Origin: Plesiocystis pacifica SIR-1
Lineage (GTDB): Bacteria; Myxococcota_A; Polyangia; Nannocystales; Nannocystaceae
Direction of reading: 5' to 3'
Length of the DNA stretch: 64,000 bases
NCBI RefSeq assembly: GCF_000170895.1
Contig: NZ_ABCS01000052.1
Span: 1 to 64,000 of the forward strand
Shown here in pieces: positions 1 through 8,285 of this stretch. Under the pieces are notes generated by a model that worked only from the letters and a program-made list of their open reading frames with translations, searched no databases and was not told where the DNA came from. A program made the translations under genes and the position numbers. Positions within the stretch are counted from its first letter, which is position 1. The number at the start of each line of letters is the position of its first letter.

Positions 1-855
1 CTTCAACGTGCGCGCGAAGGCCAGCATCACGGCTTGTTGGCGCCGGGTCCGGTCCCGGTCGCCGGTCCCGTGGCGCGAGCGCGAGAAGGCCAGCGCCGTC
101 GCCCCGTCCATGGTCACCGCCCCGGCGGGCACGTCCATCATCGTGCACGGCTGGTCGGGGCCGTCGAGCCAAAAGCAGTCCATGATCGGGCAGGCGACCT
201 CGACCTCGACGCCGCCGAGGGTGTCGACCACGGCCACGAAGCCCTGCATGTCGATGAGCGCGTAGCGATCGACCTCGACCCCGAGGTTCAGGCGCAAGGT
301 CTCGCGCAGCAGCGCCATGCCCTGGCCCCGACCCACGCGGACCTCGCCCACGCGCATCACGGAGCTGACCCGGGCGTGGTCCCGGCCGTCCTCGTGAAGC
401 GTCCCGACGTCGGGCAGCTCGATCCACAGATCCCGGGGCACGCTGAACGCCGCCACGGCCCCGTCGCGCTCGCGGAAGGCGACCAACATCATCGTGTCGG
501 TGCGCCCGGTGACCTTCGCGGACCGGTTGTCGGCGCCGAGCAAGAGCACGAAGGACACCCCGTCCAGACCTGCAGGCCGGTCTCCTCGACCTGCCCCCTC
601 GGGCAGGGCTTCGGGCGCCTCGAGGGGGATGTGCGACCAGCCCTCGGCTCGGGGTGCCCCGCTGCTGGGCGGCAGGCTGTCGACGGGGGGTGCCGGGGGG
701 CCCAGGGTCCGCCGCAGCGCATGCGCGCCGACGGTGAGCGGATCCCGCTGTGTCGCCCACCCCGTGATGACTAGAGCACAAAACGCGATCACGACGGCGA
801 GGCCCACGACCCACACGGGGGCGAGCACCAGGAGCCAAACACGGCGTCGAGACAT
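1..855 (-). CDS. LytR-CpsA-Psr (LCP) family protein, partial at window edge
   Basis: This gene starts at an ATG at 853-855 and runs off the left edge, leaving 285 codons. The product opens with one membrane segment (about residues 7-28), then a linker, then an LCP catalytic domain. Visible LCP motifs are LLLGADNRS, GRTDTMMLV and FSVPRDLWIELP, and later TALAFSRSRH followed by RTRRQQAVMLAFARTL, the usual Arg-rich substrate site. LCP proteins transfer undecaprenyl-linked glycopolymers to peptidoglycan or other acceptors on the outer face of the inner membrane. The linker between membrane segment and domain is long (about 100 residues). The C-terminus is outside the window. The family call is strong; the polymer it attaches cannot be told. 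Confidence 0.85.
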   Translation of the reverse strand, partial: MSRRRVWLLVLAPVWVVGLAVVIAFCALVITGWATQRDPLTVGAHALRRTLGPPAPPVDSLPPSSGAPRAEGWSHIPLEAPEALPEGAGRGDRPAGLDGVSFVLLLGADNRSAKVTGRTDTMMLVAFRERDGAVAAFSVPRDLWIELPDVGTLHEDGRDHARVSSVMRVGEVRVGRGQGMALLRETLRLNLGVEVDRYALIDMQGFVAVVDTLGGVEVEVACPIMDCFWLDGPDQPCTMMDVPAGAVTMDGATALAFSRSRHGTGDRDRTRRQQAVMLAFARTLK

Positions 856-974
856 CCGCCCCCGATCGATCACCTCTTTGTTGGAACTCGAGATCACGAC
901 CGCCCAACGACGCGGCCCACACGCCCGCCTATTCCCGCGCCATGTCCATCGCTCTGCTACGCTCCAAACGCTCG

Positions 975-1547
975 ATGTCGAACCCAATCACCGAGACCAC
1001 CGCCGCCATCCTCGAGCGCCTCGACCCCGAGACGCGCGCGGCGGCCGAAGCGAACGTGCGTGAGTTTTCGAGCCACGCCCTGGGCCAGGAGGTCAGCCTC
1101 GAGTACGAGCTCAACCTGATCAAGGCGGCGAAATTCCTGGCCGCAGCCGACGGCCTGAGCGCGGTCGAGCTCCGCGGCCTCAAGGCCGCCATGACCCAGT
1201 GCGGCCTGCCCGAGGCGGTCCAGTGGCACATCCTCGAGTTCGACGAGTCCCAGCTCCACCCCTCGCACATCGGCGCGCTGGTCGAGCGCGGGCGGCCGGC
1301 TCGCTTCTTCCTCTCGGCCATCCTCCACTTCGCCGCCCTCGACGGCCTGTCCGACGACGAGGCCGCGTCGGCCCGCGTGGTCGGCTGGGAGCTCGACGTT
1401 CACCCCTCGATGATCGAAGCGCTGATCCTCGAGGCCCGGGCCAACCACGAGGCCCAGCGCCACCGCGACAGCGCCCAGCAGGCCCTGCTCCGTGATCTCC
1501 GCCTGGCGATCATCGAGCTGCCCATGCAAGAGCGCGAGACCTTCTGA
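975..1547 (+). CDS. TerB-like helical protein
   Basis: The product is 190 aa, soluble and all-helical. Two similar acidic helix-loop patterns, AAKFLAAADGLSAVEL and LHFAALDGLSDDEA, are typical of TerB/DUF533-like domains, where the ADG..E motif can bind divalent metal. I start it at ATG 975 (MSNPITE); an ATG at 942 in the same frame would add eleven basic residues that look like leader sequence. It is divergent from the LCP gene and lies 9 nt before an FG-GAP lipoprotein gene, so the two may be cotranscribed. Function is unknown; the TerB relation is inferred from the motif pattern. Confidence 0.75.
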   Translation: MSNPITETTAAILERLDPETRAAAEANVREFSSHALGQEVSLEYELNLIKAAKFLAAADGLSAVELRGLKAAMTQCGLPEAVQWHILEFDESQLHPSHIGALVERGRPARFFLSAILHFAALDGLSDDEAASARVVGWELDVHPSMIEALILEARANHEAQRHRDSAQQALLRDLRLAIIELPMQERETF

Positions 1548-1556
1548 GCTTCGACC

Positions 1557-3458
1557 ATGCGCGCCGCCGCTGTTCCGCTCGTCATCCCCCTCCTGCTCGG
1601 CGCCTGCAGGGGCCCGTCCCTGTCCCAAGACGAGGGCGACGAGGCCAACACCGAGTCGAGCCCCGACGGCGAGGACACCGACTCGGGCACCGGCGAGGAC
1701 GAGGGCTTCGACCCCTTCGTGTGCGCCGACTGGGGCCCCGAGCCGCCGCCTGTAGCGAGCGCCCTGCCCCCGCCCAGCGCCTGCCCCGACGCCGGCTGCC
1801 CGATGTTCACGGACATCACCCTCGAGGCCGGGCTGGCCACGGTGCAGTTCGCCCAAACCCACCCGGCGCAGCAAAACTGCATGTTCCCGCGGCCCACCAG
1901 CGGCGGGCTGCTGCCCTTCCAAGACTGCGAGCCGCAGTGGTTCACGGGCGGGGTCAGCGTGGGCGACGTCGACCGAGACGGCTTCCCCGATTTGTTCATG
2001 ACCCGGCTGTCGGCGCCGGACCACCTGTTCCTCAACCAAGGCGACGGGACCTTCGTGGACGTCGCCGAGGCGGTGGGCCTGGGCGCGTGCACCTTCACCA
2101 ACGGGACCAACTTCGGCGACATCGACAACGACGGCGACCTCGACATCCTGGTCACCGGCGTGGGCGTGGGTCGCCACTACCTCTACGTCAACTTGCTGTC
2201 CGAGACGGGCCAGCTGCGCTTCGAGGAGCAGGGCGAGGCGCGGGGCTTCGCGCTGAGCTCCGACACCCTGCACAGCGGCGAGAGCGTGACCCTCGGCGAC
2301 TACGACCGCGACGGCTGGCTCGACGTGCACGTCAACGAGTGGCTGCGCATCGAGCAGCTGCCCCCCGAGGGCGACCCCGACTTCGACGTCCACCGGGCCC
2401 GGCTGCTGCGCAACCTCGGGGCCAGCGACCCGGGCGCCTTCGTCGACACCACCGTGGCCGCGGGCGTCGACCTCGACGGCCTCGACGAGGACGGGACCTT
2501 CGCGTTTTCTTCGACCTTCGCCGACTTCGACGGCGACGGCTGGCAGGACCTGGCCATCGCCGTGGACTTCGCCCGCTCGCGGATGTTCTGGAACGTCGGG
2601 CCCAACGCCGAGAGCCCCGGCTTTTACGACGGCTCGGGCGCGGCCAAGGTCAACCGGGAGTCCAACGCCATGGGCTCGACCTGGGGCGACCTCGACCTCG
2701 ACGGCCGCCTCGACTGGTACGTGACCTCCATCGCCGAGCTCGACGACGAGTGCGAGCCCGGCGAGGAGCCGCCGTGCTGGGCGGGCTCGGGCAACCGCCT
2801 GTACCGCTACATCGGCAACCGCGAGTTCGCCCTCGGCACCGACGCGGCGGGGATCCGCGACGGCGCGTGGGCCTGGGGCGCCGCCTTCTTCGACGCCGAC
2901 AACGACGGCGACCTCGACCTGACCCTCGCCAACGGCTGGCCCGGCCGCGACCTCAACGGCGGCCTCTACCACGCCGACACGCCCATGCGCCTGTGGATGA
3001 ACCACACCGGCTCGGGGCTGGAGATGAGCGAGGAGGGCGCGCTGCGCAACGTCGACGACGACCGGCAGGGCCGCAGCGTCGTCGCCTTTGACTACGACCG
3101 CGACGGCGACCTCGACCTGCTGGTGACCAACCACGCCGGCACGCCCGCGCTGCTGCGCAACGACGGCGGCAACGAGAACCCCTGGCTGCGCGTGGCCCTG
3201 ACCGGCAGCGGCCCGACCAACCGCGACGCCCGCGGGGCCGTCGTCCGGGTTCAGGTCACCCCCGAGAGCCCGTGGCAGGTCAAGGAGGTCGGCGCCGGCA
3301 GCCACTTCCTCGGCGAGGGCGAGCTGATCCAGCACTTCGGCCTCGGGCCCGGGGTCGAGAGCGTGCACCGGGTCGTCGTGACCTGGCCAGCGAGCGAGCA
3401 GCAGCAGGAGCTCAACGACGTCGCCGCGGGTCAGCTGCTCGAGCTCCAAGAGCCCTGA
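1557..3458 (+). CDS. CRTAC1-type FG-GAP/ASPIC lipoprotein
   Basis: The product is 633 aa with a lipoprotein signal ending LLLGAC at about residue 16, then an acidic linker. Residues about 80-530 carry repeated FG-GAP/VCBS calcium-loop motifs such as DVDRDGFPDLF, DIDNDGDLDIL, DYDRDGWLDV, DFDGDGWQDL and DYDRDGDLDLL, which build a beta-propeller. The last 95 residues form an ASPIC/UnbV domain (WLRVALTGSG ... NRDARGAVVRV ... HFGLG). This is the CRTAC1-like family, usually exported and calcium-binding; here it is probably anchored in the outer membrane. The ligand is unknown. The gene ends about 70 nt before tsaC. Confidence 0.9.
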   Translation: MRAAAVPLVIPLLLGACRGPSLSQDEGDEANTESSPDGEDTDSGTGEDEGFDPFVCADWGPEPPPVASALPPPSACPDAGCPMFTDITLEAGLATVQFAQTHPAQQNCMFPRPTSGGLLPFQDCEPQWFTGGVSVGDVDRDGFPDLFMTRLSAPDHLFLNQGDGTFVDVAEAVGLGACTFTNGTNFGDIDNDGDLDILVTGVGVGRHYLYVNLLSETGQLRFEEQGEARGFALSSDTLHSGESVTLGDYDRDGWLDVHVNEWLRIEQLPPEGDPDFDVHRARLLRNLGASDPGAFVDTTVAAGVDLDGLDEDGTFAFSSTFADFDGDGWQDLAIAVDFARSRMFWNVGPNAESPGFYDGSGAAKVNRESNAMGSTWGDLDLDGRLDWYVTSIAELDDECEPGEEPPCWAGSGNRLYRYIGNREFALGTDAAGIRDGAWAWGAAFFDADNDGDLDLTLANGWPGRDLNGGLYHADTPMRLWMNHTGSGLEMSEEGALRNVDDDRQGRSVVAFDYDRDGDLDLLVTNHAGTPALLRNDGGNENPWLRVALTGSGPTNRDARGAVVRVQVTPESPWQVKEVGAGSHFLGEGELIQHFGLGPGVESVHRVVVTWPASEQQQELNDVAAGQLLELQEP

Positions 3459-3528
3459 GACCCGATCACGGGGGAGCCTGGGCGGGCGCTCGACGGCCCC
3501 CAGCGAGGGTGCTATCGCAGACCCCGCC

Positions 3529-4599
3529 ATGACCCCGCCCCGCGTCGTGCCGGTCGATCCGGTCGATCCCGCCGGCCCCGAGCAGCCCGCCAGCGCCGAG
3601 GCCCTGCGCGCCGCCGCCGAGGCCCTGCGCGCCGGTCGGCTCGTCGCCTTCCCCACGGAGACGGTCTACGGCCTGGGCGCGAACGCCCTCGACCCCCGGG
3701 CGGTGGCGGGCATCTACGCGGCCAAGGGGCGGCCGAGCACCAACCCGCTGATCGTCCACGTGCGCGACTCGGACCACGCGCGGACCCTCGTCGCCGCGTG
3801 GCCGCCCCTGGCCCAGGCCCTCGCCGAAGCCTTCTGGCCCGGACCCCTGACCCTCGTGCTACCCAAGCGCGGCCTCGTCCCCGACCTGGTCAGCGCTGGC
3901 CTCGACACCGTCGGCGTGCGCGCCCCAGCCCACCCCGTGGCCCAGGCGCTGCTGCGCGCAGCCCTGCTGCCCCTCGCGGCCCCGAGCGCCAACCGCTCCC
4001 AGGCCATCTCGCCGACCACCGCCGCCCACGTGGCGCGCTCGCTGGCCCACGTCGACGCCGACGCGCTGACCATCCTCGACGGCGGGACGACGCGGGTGGG
4101 CATCGAGTCGACGGTCCTCGATCTGAGCCGCGGGCAGCCCACGGTGCTGCGCCTGGGCGGCGTGTCGACGCGGGCCCTCGAGGCCGAGCTCGCCCGGCAC
4201 CCCGAGCTGGGCGCGCGCCTGGTCCACGCCACCAACGGCAGCAAAGACACCGAGGTCGCGCGCCCCTCCCCCGGCATGGACGCGCGCCACTACGCCCCCG
4301 CCGGTCAGGTCCTGCTCGCGCCCCTCGACACCCTTCGAGCTCGGCTCGAGCGCGACGGCGACGCCTTGCCGCGGCCCCTCGGCGCCCTGACCCGCGGCGA
4401 CGTCGAGGCCCTCGGCGCCGTCGACCACCACCTGCGCATGCCCGACGACGCCTCCGACTACGCGAGCATGCTCTACGCGGCCCTGCACACCCTCGACGAG
4501 CTCGGCTGCGGGTCCGTGCTCATCGAGGCCGTCCCGGACGCGCCCAGCTGGGCCGCCGTCGCCGATCGCCTGCGCCGGGCGGCGACGCCCCGAGGCTGA
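3529..4599 (+). CDS. tsaC: L-threonylcarbamoyladenylate synthase, Sua5 type
   Basis: The product is 356 aa and makes threonylcarbamoyl-AMP from threonine, bicarbonate and ATP, the first step of the t6A37 modification of ANN-decoding tRNAs, in the cytoplasm. The YrdC domain spans roughly residues 20-215, with FPTETVYGLGANA, AKGRPSTNPLIVHV and PSANRSQAISPT, the nucleotide and substrate pocket. The linker SPGMDARHYAP and the remaining 100 residues are the C-terminal Sua5 domain, so this is the long form rather than the short TsaC/YrdC. The start gives MTPPRVVPVDP directly downstream of a short spacer. No other t6A genes are in the window. Confidence 0.93.
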   Translation: MTPPRVVPVDPVDPAGPEQPASAEALRAAAEALRAGRLVAFPTETVYGLGANALDPRAVAGIYAAKGRPSTNPLIVHVRDSDHARTLVAAWPPLAQALAEAFWPGPLTLVLPKRGLVPDLVSAGLDTVGVRAPAHPVAQALLRAALLPLAAPSANRSQAISPTTAAHVARSLAHVDADALTILDGGTTRVGIESTVLDLSRGQPTVLRLGGVSTRALEAELARHPELGARLVHATNGSKDTEVARPSPGMDARHYAPAGQVLLAPLDTLRARLERDGDALPRPLGALTRGDVEALGAVDHHLRMPDDASDYASMLYAALHTLDELGCGSVLIEAVPDAPSWAAVADRLRRAATPRG

Positions 4600-4606
4600 T
4601 CCAGGT

Positions 4607-4966
4607 TCAGGAGACCGGAGCCTCGACCGCCTTCGGCTCACCGTCGACCGTGGCGCCGTAGCCGATGGTCTCGATCGCCGTCACGATCGCCGCGACCTCG
4701 ATCTCCCCCTCGCGGAACACGACCTTGGCGCGCTCGGCCTCGAGGTCGACCTCGACGGACGCGACGCCCTCGAGGCGCCCGACCTCGTACTCGATGCCCT
4801 GCACGCAGGACTCGCAGGTCATGCCCTCGATGGCCAGCTCGACGGCGAGGGTGCGCGGCTCGGACTTGCAGGCCGTGAGCGTCGCCAGGCCCACGCTCAG
4901 CGCGAGGGGGGCGGCCACGAGGGCGGCGCGCAGGCACAGGGAGCGGAGCGTCGTGCGGGCGAACAT
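4607..4966 (-). CDS. Heavy-metal-associated (HMA) domain lipoprotein
   Basis: The product is 119 aa. Residues 1-33 are a signal with lipobox-like ending TLTAC, so the mature protein is probably lipid-anchored. Residues about 40-105 form a single HMA ferredoxin-like fold with the metal-binding loop GMTCESC, as in CopZ or the MerP/ATPase N-terminal domains, ending in the usual ETIGYGA strand. It likely binds Cu(I) or another soft metal in the periplasm. No metal ATPase or regulator is adjacent. It converges on tsaC (7 nt between stops) and follows the 6025-4979 gene closely, so the two minus-strand genes may be one transcript. Confidence 0.87.
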   Translation of the reverse strand: MFARTTLRSLCLRAALVAAPLALSVGLATLTACKSEPRTLAVELAIEGMTCESCVQGIEYEVGRLEGVASVEVDLEAERAKVVFREGEIEVAAIVTAIETIGYGATVDGEPKAVEAPVS

Positions 4967-4978
4967 GGCGGGCGTCCG

Positions 4979-6025
4979 CTAGAAGCGGCCGGTGAGCGAT
5001 AGCCCAACCCGGCCGCGGCCGCCAGCGGGCGCGATGCTCACGTCAACTTTGCTGGCGCGGATCTGCCGCTGCGCCGACATGCCCAGGCCCGCGCCGATCG
5101 CCCCCGCGAGGCCCGAGACGTCCGTGACCACGATGGAGGCCGCGGGGTTGCAGGTGTAGCGGAAGCCGTCGATCTGCGTGTAGGGGCCGAGCGCGCTCGA
5201 GTAGCAAGCCTGGTAGAGGCCCAGGTCGGTGATCAGCCCGGCCATGCCGATGGCGAACACGGTCCACCCGGCGATCTGTCGACCGCGCGGAACGACCGCG
5301 GCCTTGCCCGCCTGCTCGGCCTTCCAGCGGATGTGCTCGCCGTGCTTCCAGCCGCCCGCCCCGGCGAAGCCGATCGCGCCGAACATCAGGAAGTCGTCGA
5401 TGAGCCCGCGCCCGCCGCAGTAGGCGTCGTCGCCACAGCTGATCTCCATGACCCACTGCTTGGTGATCGCCGTGCCGAACAGCAGGGCCGCGGTGCTGTA
5501 GAGGCCCACGCCGTTGGGCGGCGGCTTGACGAACTCTTCCTCGACGGCCCAGCCCTCCGTCTCGGGGTCGCTGGCCTGGGCCACGGGCGCCTCCCCCCAC
5601 GTGGGCAAGCCGCCGCCCTCGCTCGGCTCGGCCACCGGCGCGTCCGCGCTGGGCAGCCCGCCAGGTTCGGGCTCGGGCTCGGGCTGGCCCAAGGGGGCGA
5701 CCTCCGCGGGACCCTCGGCCGCCGGCTCGACCGGTTGCGCCCCCACAGGCTCGGGAGATGCGCTGCCCGGTTTTTGGACGGTCGGTCCCCCCGCGGCTTC
5801 GTTGTCCACGCGGGCCGGCGCGATGGCGGCCTCCGCAGGCTGCGACGAGCCCGGCGCGACCGCAGGCTCGGGCGCGTCCCCGCCGAGCGCGATCAAAAGG
5901 AGTGCCCCCATCGACGCGTGGAACGCCATGACCCAGCCTAACCGCGGCTCAGCCGCCATCGCAACCGCCACGGCCGCGGGACGACTGGGAGACGCCCCGT
6001 GGACGACACGAGTGAGCCCGAGCAT
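4979..6025 (-). CDS. Proline/glutamate-rich membrane-associated protein, unknown
   Basis: The product is up to 348 aa. Residues 33-50 (MAFHASMGALLLIALGG) look like a signal or anchor, so the true start may be the ATG at 5929 or the one at 5959 rather than 6025. Residues 50-165 are low-complexity Pro/Glu/Ala. Residues 170-348 hold several hydrophobic stretches (YSTAALLFGTAITKQW, FLMFGAIGFAGAGG, GWTVFAIGMAGLITDLG, VSGLAGAIGAGLGM), four cysteines and a C-terminal strand RVGLSLTGRF that resembles an outer-membrane end. I do not recognise a family. Such linker-plus-membrane proteins are common in myxobacterial envelopes. Confidence 0.7.
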   Translation of the reverse strand: MLGLTRVVHGASPSRPAAVAVAMAAEPRLGWVMAFHASMGALLLIALGGDAPEPAVAPGSSQPAEAAIAPARVDNEAAGGPTVQKPGSASPEPVGAQPVEPAAEGPAEVAPLGQPEPEPEPGGLPSADAPVAEPSEGGGLPTWGEAPVAQASDPETEGWAVEEEFVKPPPNGVGLYSTAALLFGTAITKQWVMEISCGDDAYCGGRGLIDDFLMFGAIGFAGAGGWKHGEHIRWKAEQAGKAAVVPRGRQIAGWTVFAIGMAGLITDLGLYQACYSSALGPYTQIDGFRYTCNPAASIVVTDVSGLAGAIGAGLGMSAQRQIRASKVDVSIAPAGGRGRVGLSLTGRF

Positions 6026-6042
6026 CGACGACGCTCGGGCTC
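6014..6042. repeat. 10-bp inverted repeat
   Basis: GAGCCCGAGC (6014-6023) pairs perfectly with GCTCGGGCTC (6033-6042) across a 9-nt loop. It covers the first ATG of the 6025-4979 frame, which argues that the real start of that gene is further in. It could be a terminator stem for the cytochrome gene, but no U-run follows on the minus strand. Confidence 0.5.
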
Positions 6043-6074
6043 GAACTGGGGCCAGGCTGGTCGGCCCGGGTTTT

Positions 6075-6629
6075 TTACTCCGACAAGTGGCAGCTGAGGC
6101 AGCCGAACTCGCCCTTCTCGGGGTCCTTGTCGAGCATCTTGGCCATCTCGGGGACCACGAAGTTGAGCATGAACTTGGTGGTCTCCTCGTCGAGGTCCAT
6201 GCCCGACTGCACCGGGTCGTCGGCGCTCAGGGGCGTGAGATCGTTGGGCATGGCGAAGTCGACGTCCTTGTAGTCCTCGCCGTGGCAGTTGCCGCACTTG
6301 AAGGTCTCGTAGCCCTGGGCCTTGAAGCCCTCCTTCATCTTGGGCATGACGACGGTGCCCATGTGCTCGAGGCGAGCGCCGCGATCCATGGTCGCCCAGG
6401 TCACCTCGGCGGGCTCGGCCGCGCCGTCCTCACCGCCCGCCGCGTCGCCCTCGGCACCCGCGTCGCCCTCGGCACCCGCGTCGCCAGCCGGCGCGTCGCC
6501 ACCGTCCGCCGCGCCACCGTCCGCCGGCGGGTTGGACGAGTCCGACTTGTCGCAGCCGGTGAAGCCGAAGCCAGCGGCCAGGACCAGGGAGAGGGAGAGG
6601 GTCAGCGTGGAGAGGGTACGCGCGCGCAT
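6075..6629 (-). CDS. Lipoprotein with two haem c motifs
   Basis: The product is 184 aa with a lipoprotein signal ending GFTGC at about residue 26, then a Gly/Ala/Asp-rich linker to residue 75. The folded part contains two haem c attachment motifs, CGNCH (about residue 111) and CLSCH near the C-terminus (about residue 179), and several Met residues that could serve as axial ligands (MPKMKEGF, FMLNFVVPEMAKML). It is probably a dihaem c-type cytochrome on the periplasmic side of a membrane, moving electrons between unknown partners. The first motif sits early in the domain and the second at the very end, unlike classic tandem class I domains. No oxidase or reductase gene is nearby. Confidence 0.85.
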   Translation of the reverse strand: MRARTLSTLTLSLSLVLAAGFGFTGCDKSDSSNPPADGGAADGGDAPAGDAGAEGDAGAEGDAAGGEDGAAEPAEVTWATMDRGARLEHMGTVVMPKMKEGFKAQGYETFKCGNCHGEDYKDVDFAMPNDLTPLSADDPVQSGMDLDEETTKFMLNFVVPEMAKMLDKDPEKGEFGCLSCHLSE

Positions 6630-6678
6630 AGAGGAGAGCTCCTACGGCTCCATCGCTACCACGAATCCCCCGCTCCCG

Positions 6679-7332
6679 TCAGCGCTCACGGGTACCGAAC
6701 AACCAGTCCCCGAGGGGAATGCCGAAATTGAAATTCAGTCGCCGCATCTTGGCGGTGTCGTGGTGCAGGCGATGGTGCCGGCGGACCGCCGCGACCCCGG
6801 GCAAACGACCGATGAAGCTGTCCTCGGGCATGTGCGAGCCCAGGTGCAGCCACTCGTAGGCGAGGTAGTAGCCGACCAGCGCCGCGTAGGTCAGCAGGCC
6901 CAGATCCGGGCCGAGGACCAGCGAGACCAACAGCGCCAGGGGCAGGCCCAGCAAGGCCACGAAGAACAGCGCGATGCGGGCCGGGAAGAGGGTGACGTGG
7001 AAGTCCTTGGCGCTGTCGACGGCCATGACCTCCGGCGAAAAGAAGCGGTGGTGCTCGCCGGTGTGGCGCTTGTAGAGCTTGCCGGTCAGCGGGCTGAGCC
7101 GGTGCATGGGCCCGCGGTGGACGGCGTACTCGACCAGGTTGGCGACGATCCAGGTCACCGGTACGGCGATCAGCTCGACCAGCTCGAGGCTCTCGATGCG
7201 CGCGAGCGCCCCCACGATCGCGCCCAGGCACAGCGAGGTCGTCACCGTCAGGTGGCGCCAGCCCTCGTAGCGCTTGGGCAGCTTCTCCTGACGGTAGTCT
7301 TCACGAAAGGCACGAACACGCTCGGGAGACAT
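6679..7332 (-). CDS. Fatty acid hydroxylase / sterol desaturase superfamily membrane protein
   Basis: The product is 217 aa from ATG 7332 (MSPERVRAFRED); an upstream in-frame start exists but its added residues do not look like protein. It has about four membrane segments and the di-iron histidine clusters of the family: HRGPMH, HTGEHHRF, HLGSHM and RRHHRLHH. The family hydroxylates or desaturates lipids, sterols or carotenoids using oxygen at the membrane face. The substrate cannot be told from sequence. Its stop lies close to the cytochrome gene, but a 49-nt gap follows and co-transcription is uncertain. Confidence 0.85.
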   Translation of the reverse strand: MSPERVRAFREDYRQEKLPKRYEGWRHLTVTTSLCLGAIVGALARIESLELVELIAVPVTWIVANLVEYAVHRGPMHRLSPLTGKLYKRHTGEHHRFFSPEVMAVDSAKDFHVTLFPARIALFFVALLGLPLALLVSLVLGPDLGLLTYAALVGYYLAYEWLHLGSHMPEDSFIGRLPGVAAVRRHHRLHHDTAKMRRLNFNFGIPLGDWLFGTRER

Positions 7333-7411
7333 CCCCACCGGGAGAGCGTAGCAGCCCGGCTCGGGCGGCTCTACTCGCCCATGTGCCCTCGCTAGGAGCC
7401 TGTGGTGACAC

Positions 7412-7777
7412 TCAGGGTGGAGACTCGTCGAGCTCCCAGTCCTTGGCGACGCGGAAATCGAGGCTCGGCGTCCGCCGGCGGTGAATCGCCGCGGCAACTT
7501 CTTCGCGCAGCCGCCCCCGGGCCTCGGCGAGGCGCGCGAGGATCAGCGCCTCGCTCGGCGCCTGCCCCTCGACGCTGTCGGGGAGCACCGAGAGCAACAA
7601 GCGCGAGCCGTCGGGGCTGCTGTGCACGCCGACGAGGGTGAGGCTCGACAGGACCTCGTCGTCGAACTCGGCGAGCACCAGGGACAGGTGGTGCTCGACC
7701 TGCCGGCACAGCTGCGCGAGCTTGCGATCGAACTCGCGGTCGGCCTGGCGGCGAAGGTGCCGGCGTGGCGGCGCCAT
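7412..7777 (-). CDS. rbfA: Ribosome-binding factor A
   Basis: The product is 121 aa, the usual RbfA size. It has a basic N-terminus (PPRRHLRRQADREFDRKL), the KH-like core with SLTLVGVHSSPDGSRLLLSV, and the characteristic ending RRTPSLDFRVAKDWELDES. RbfA binds the 30S platform and assists 16S rRNA 5'-end maturation and cold adaptation. I start it at ATG 7775-7777, one base after the stop of the upstream Cys-rich lipoprotein; a larger open frame extends to 8218 but only overlaps that lipoprotein gene. The placement after frr and pyrH supports the call. Sequence divergence from well-known RbfA proteins is considerable. Confidence 0.75.
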   Translation of the reverse strand: MAPPRRHLRRQADREFDRKLAQLCRQVEHHLSLVLAEFDDEVLSSLTLVGVHSSPDGSRLLLSVLPDSVEGQAPSEALILARLAEARGRLREEVAAAIHRRRTPSLDFRVAKDWELDESPP

Positions 7778-7778
7778 C

Positions 7779-8285
7779 TCAGGGGAAGCCGCTGCTGCCG
7801 CCCAGGTTCTCGGGGGTGCACAGGCCGAAGGTGCAGACCTCGCCCTCGGCGCAGTTCGAGTCGTCGGCGCACAGCGTCGCGCACAGACCCTCGAGGCAGC
7901 CCTGGCCCTCTCCGCAGTCTTCGTTGACCGAGCAGGGCACCGTGCACAGGCCAGGCACGCCCTCGAGGCCGAAGATGCCGAAGATGTCCACGCACTCCTG
8001 GGGCGCGGGGCAGACGTCCTGGTCCGTGGCGCAGAAGCTCGAGCAGTATCCGTTGAGGCACTCCGACGCGTCGTTGGGACAGGGCGCGTCCTCGGCCCCG
8101 CCGCAGGCTTGCTGGCACAGGCTGTTGGCGCAAGTCTGGCCCTCGCCGCAGTCCGAGTCGGCGGAGCACTCGAAGCGGAAGCTGGCGGGCTGAGCCGCCT
8201 CGATGAAGCAACCACCAAAGCCGACGGACAGCCCGAGCAGCCCGAGCAGCAGTCCGCCCGCCGCTCGACTGGCCCGCTCAGTCAT
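7779..8285 (-). CDS. Cys-rich lipoprotein between frr and rbfA
   Basis: The product is 168 aa with a lipoprotein signal ending VGFGGC at about residue 26. The mature part has about 20 cysteines arranged in repeated modules of the type CSADSDCGEGQTCANSLC, each likely disulfide-bonded, as in many myxobacterial surface proteins. Its ATG overlaps the frr stop by 8 nt (ATGACTGA) and its own stop is 1 nt from the rbfA start, so it is translationally embedded in a housekeeping translation operon. No enzymatic motif is seen. Expected location is the outer membrane or cell surface. Confidence 0.83.
   Translation of the reverse strand: MTERASRAAGGLLLGLLGLSVGFGGCFIEAAQPASFRFECSADSDCGEGQTCANSLCQQACGGAEDAPCPNDASECLNGYCSSFCATDQDVCPAPQECVDIFGIFGLEGVPGLCTVPCSVNEDCGEGQGCLEGLCATLCADDSNCAEGEVCTFGLCTPENLGGSSGFP

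Noticed and set aside
957-3656. Long open frame on the minus strand (about 900 codons) opposite the TerB and FG-GAP genes
   Set aside because: Very high GC leaves few stop codons antisense to genes. The residues are Val/Ala/Gly/Glu-rich without motifs, while the plus strand has clear families.
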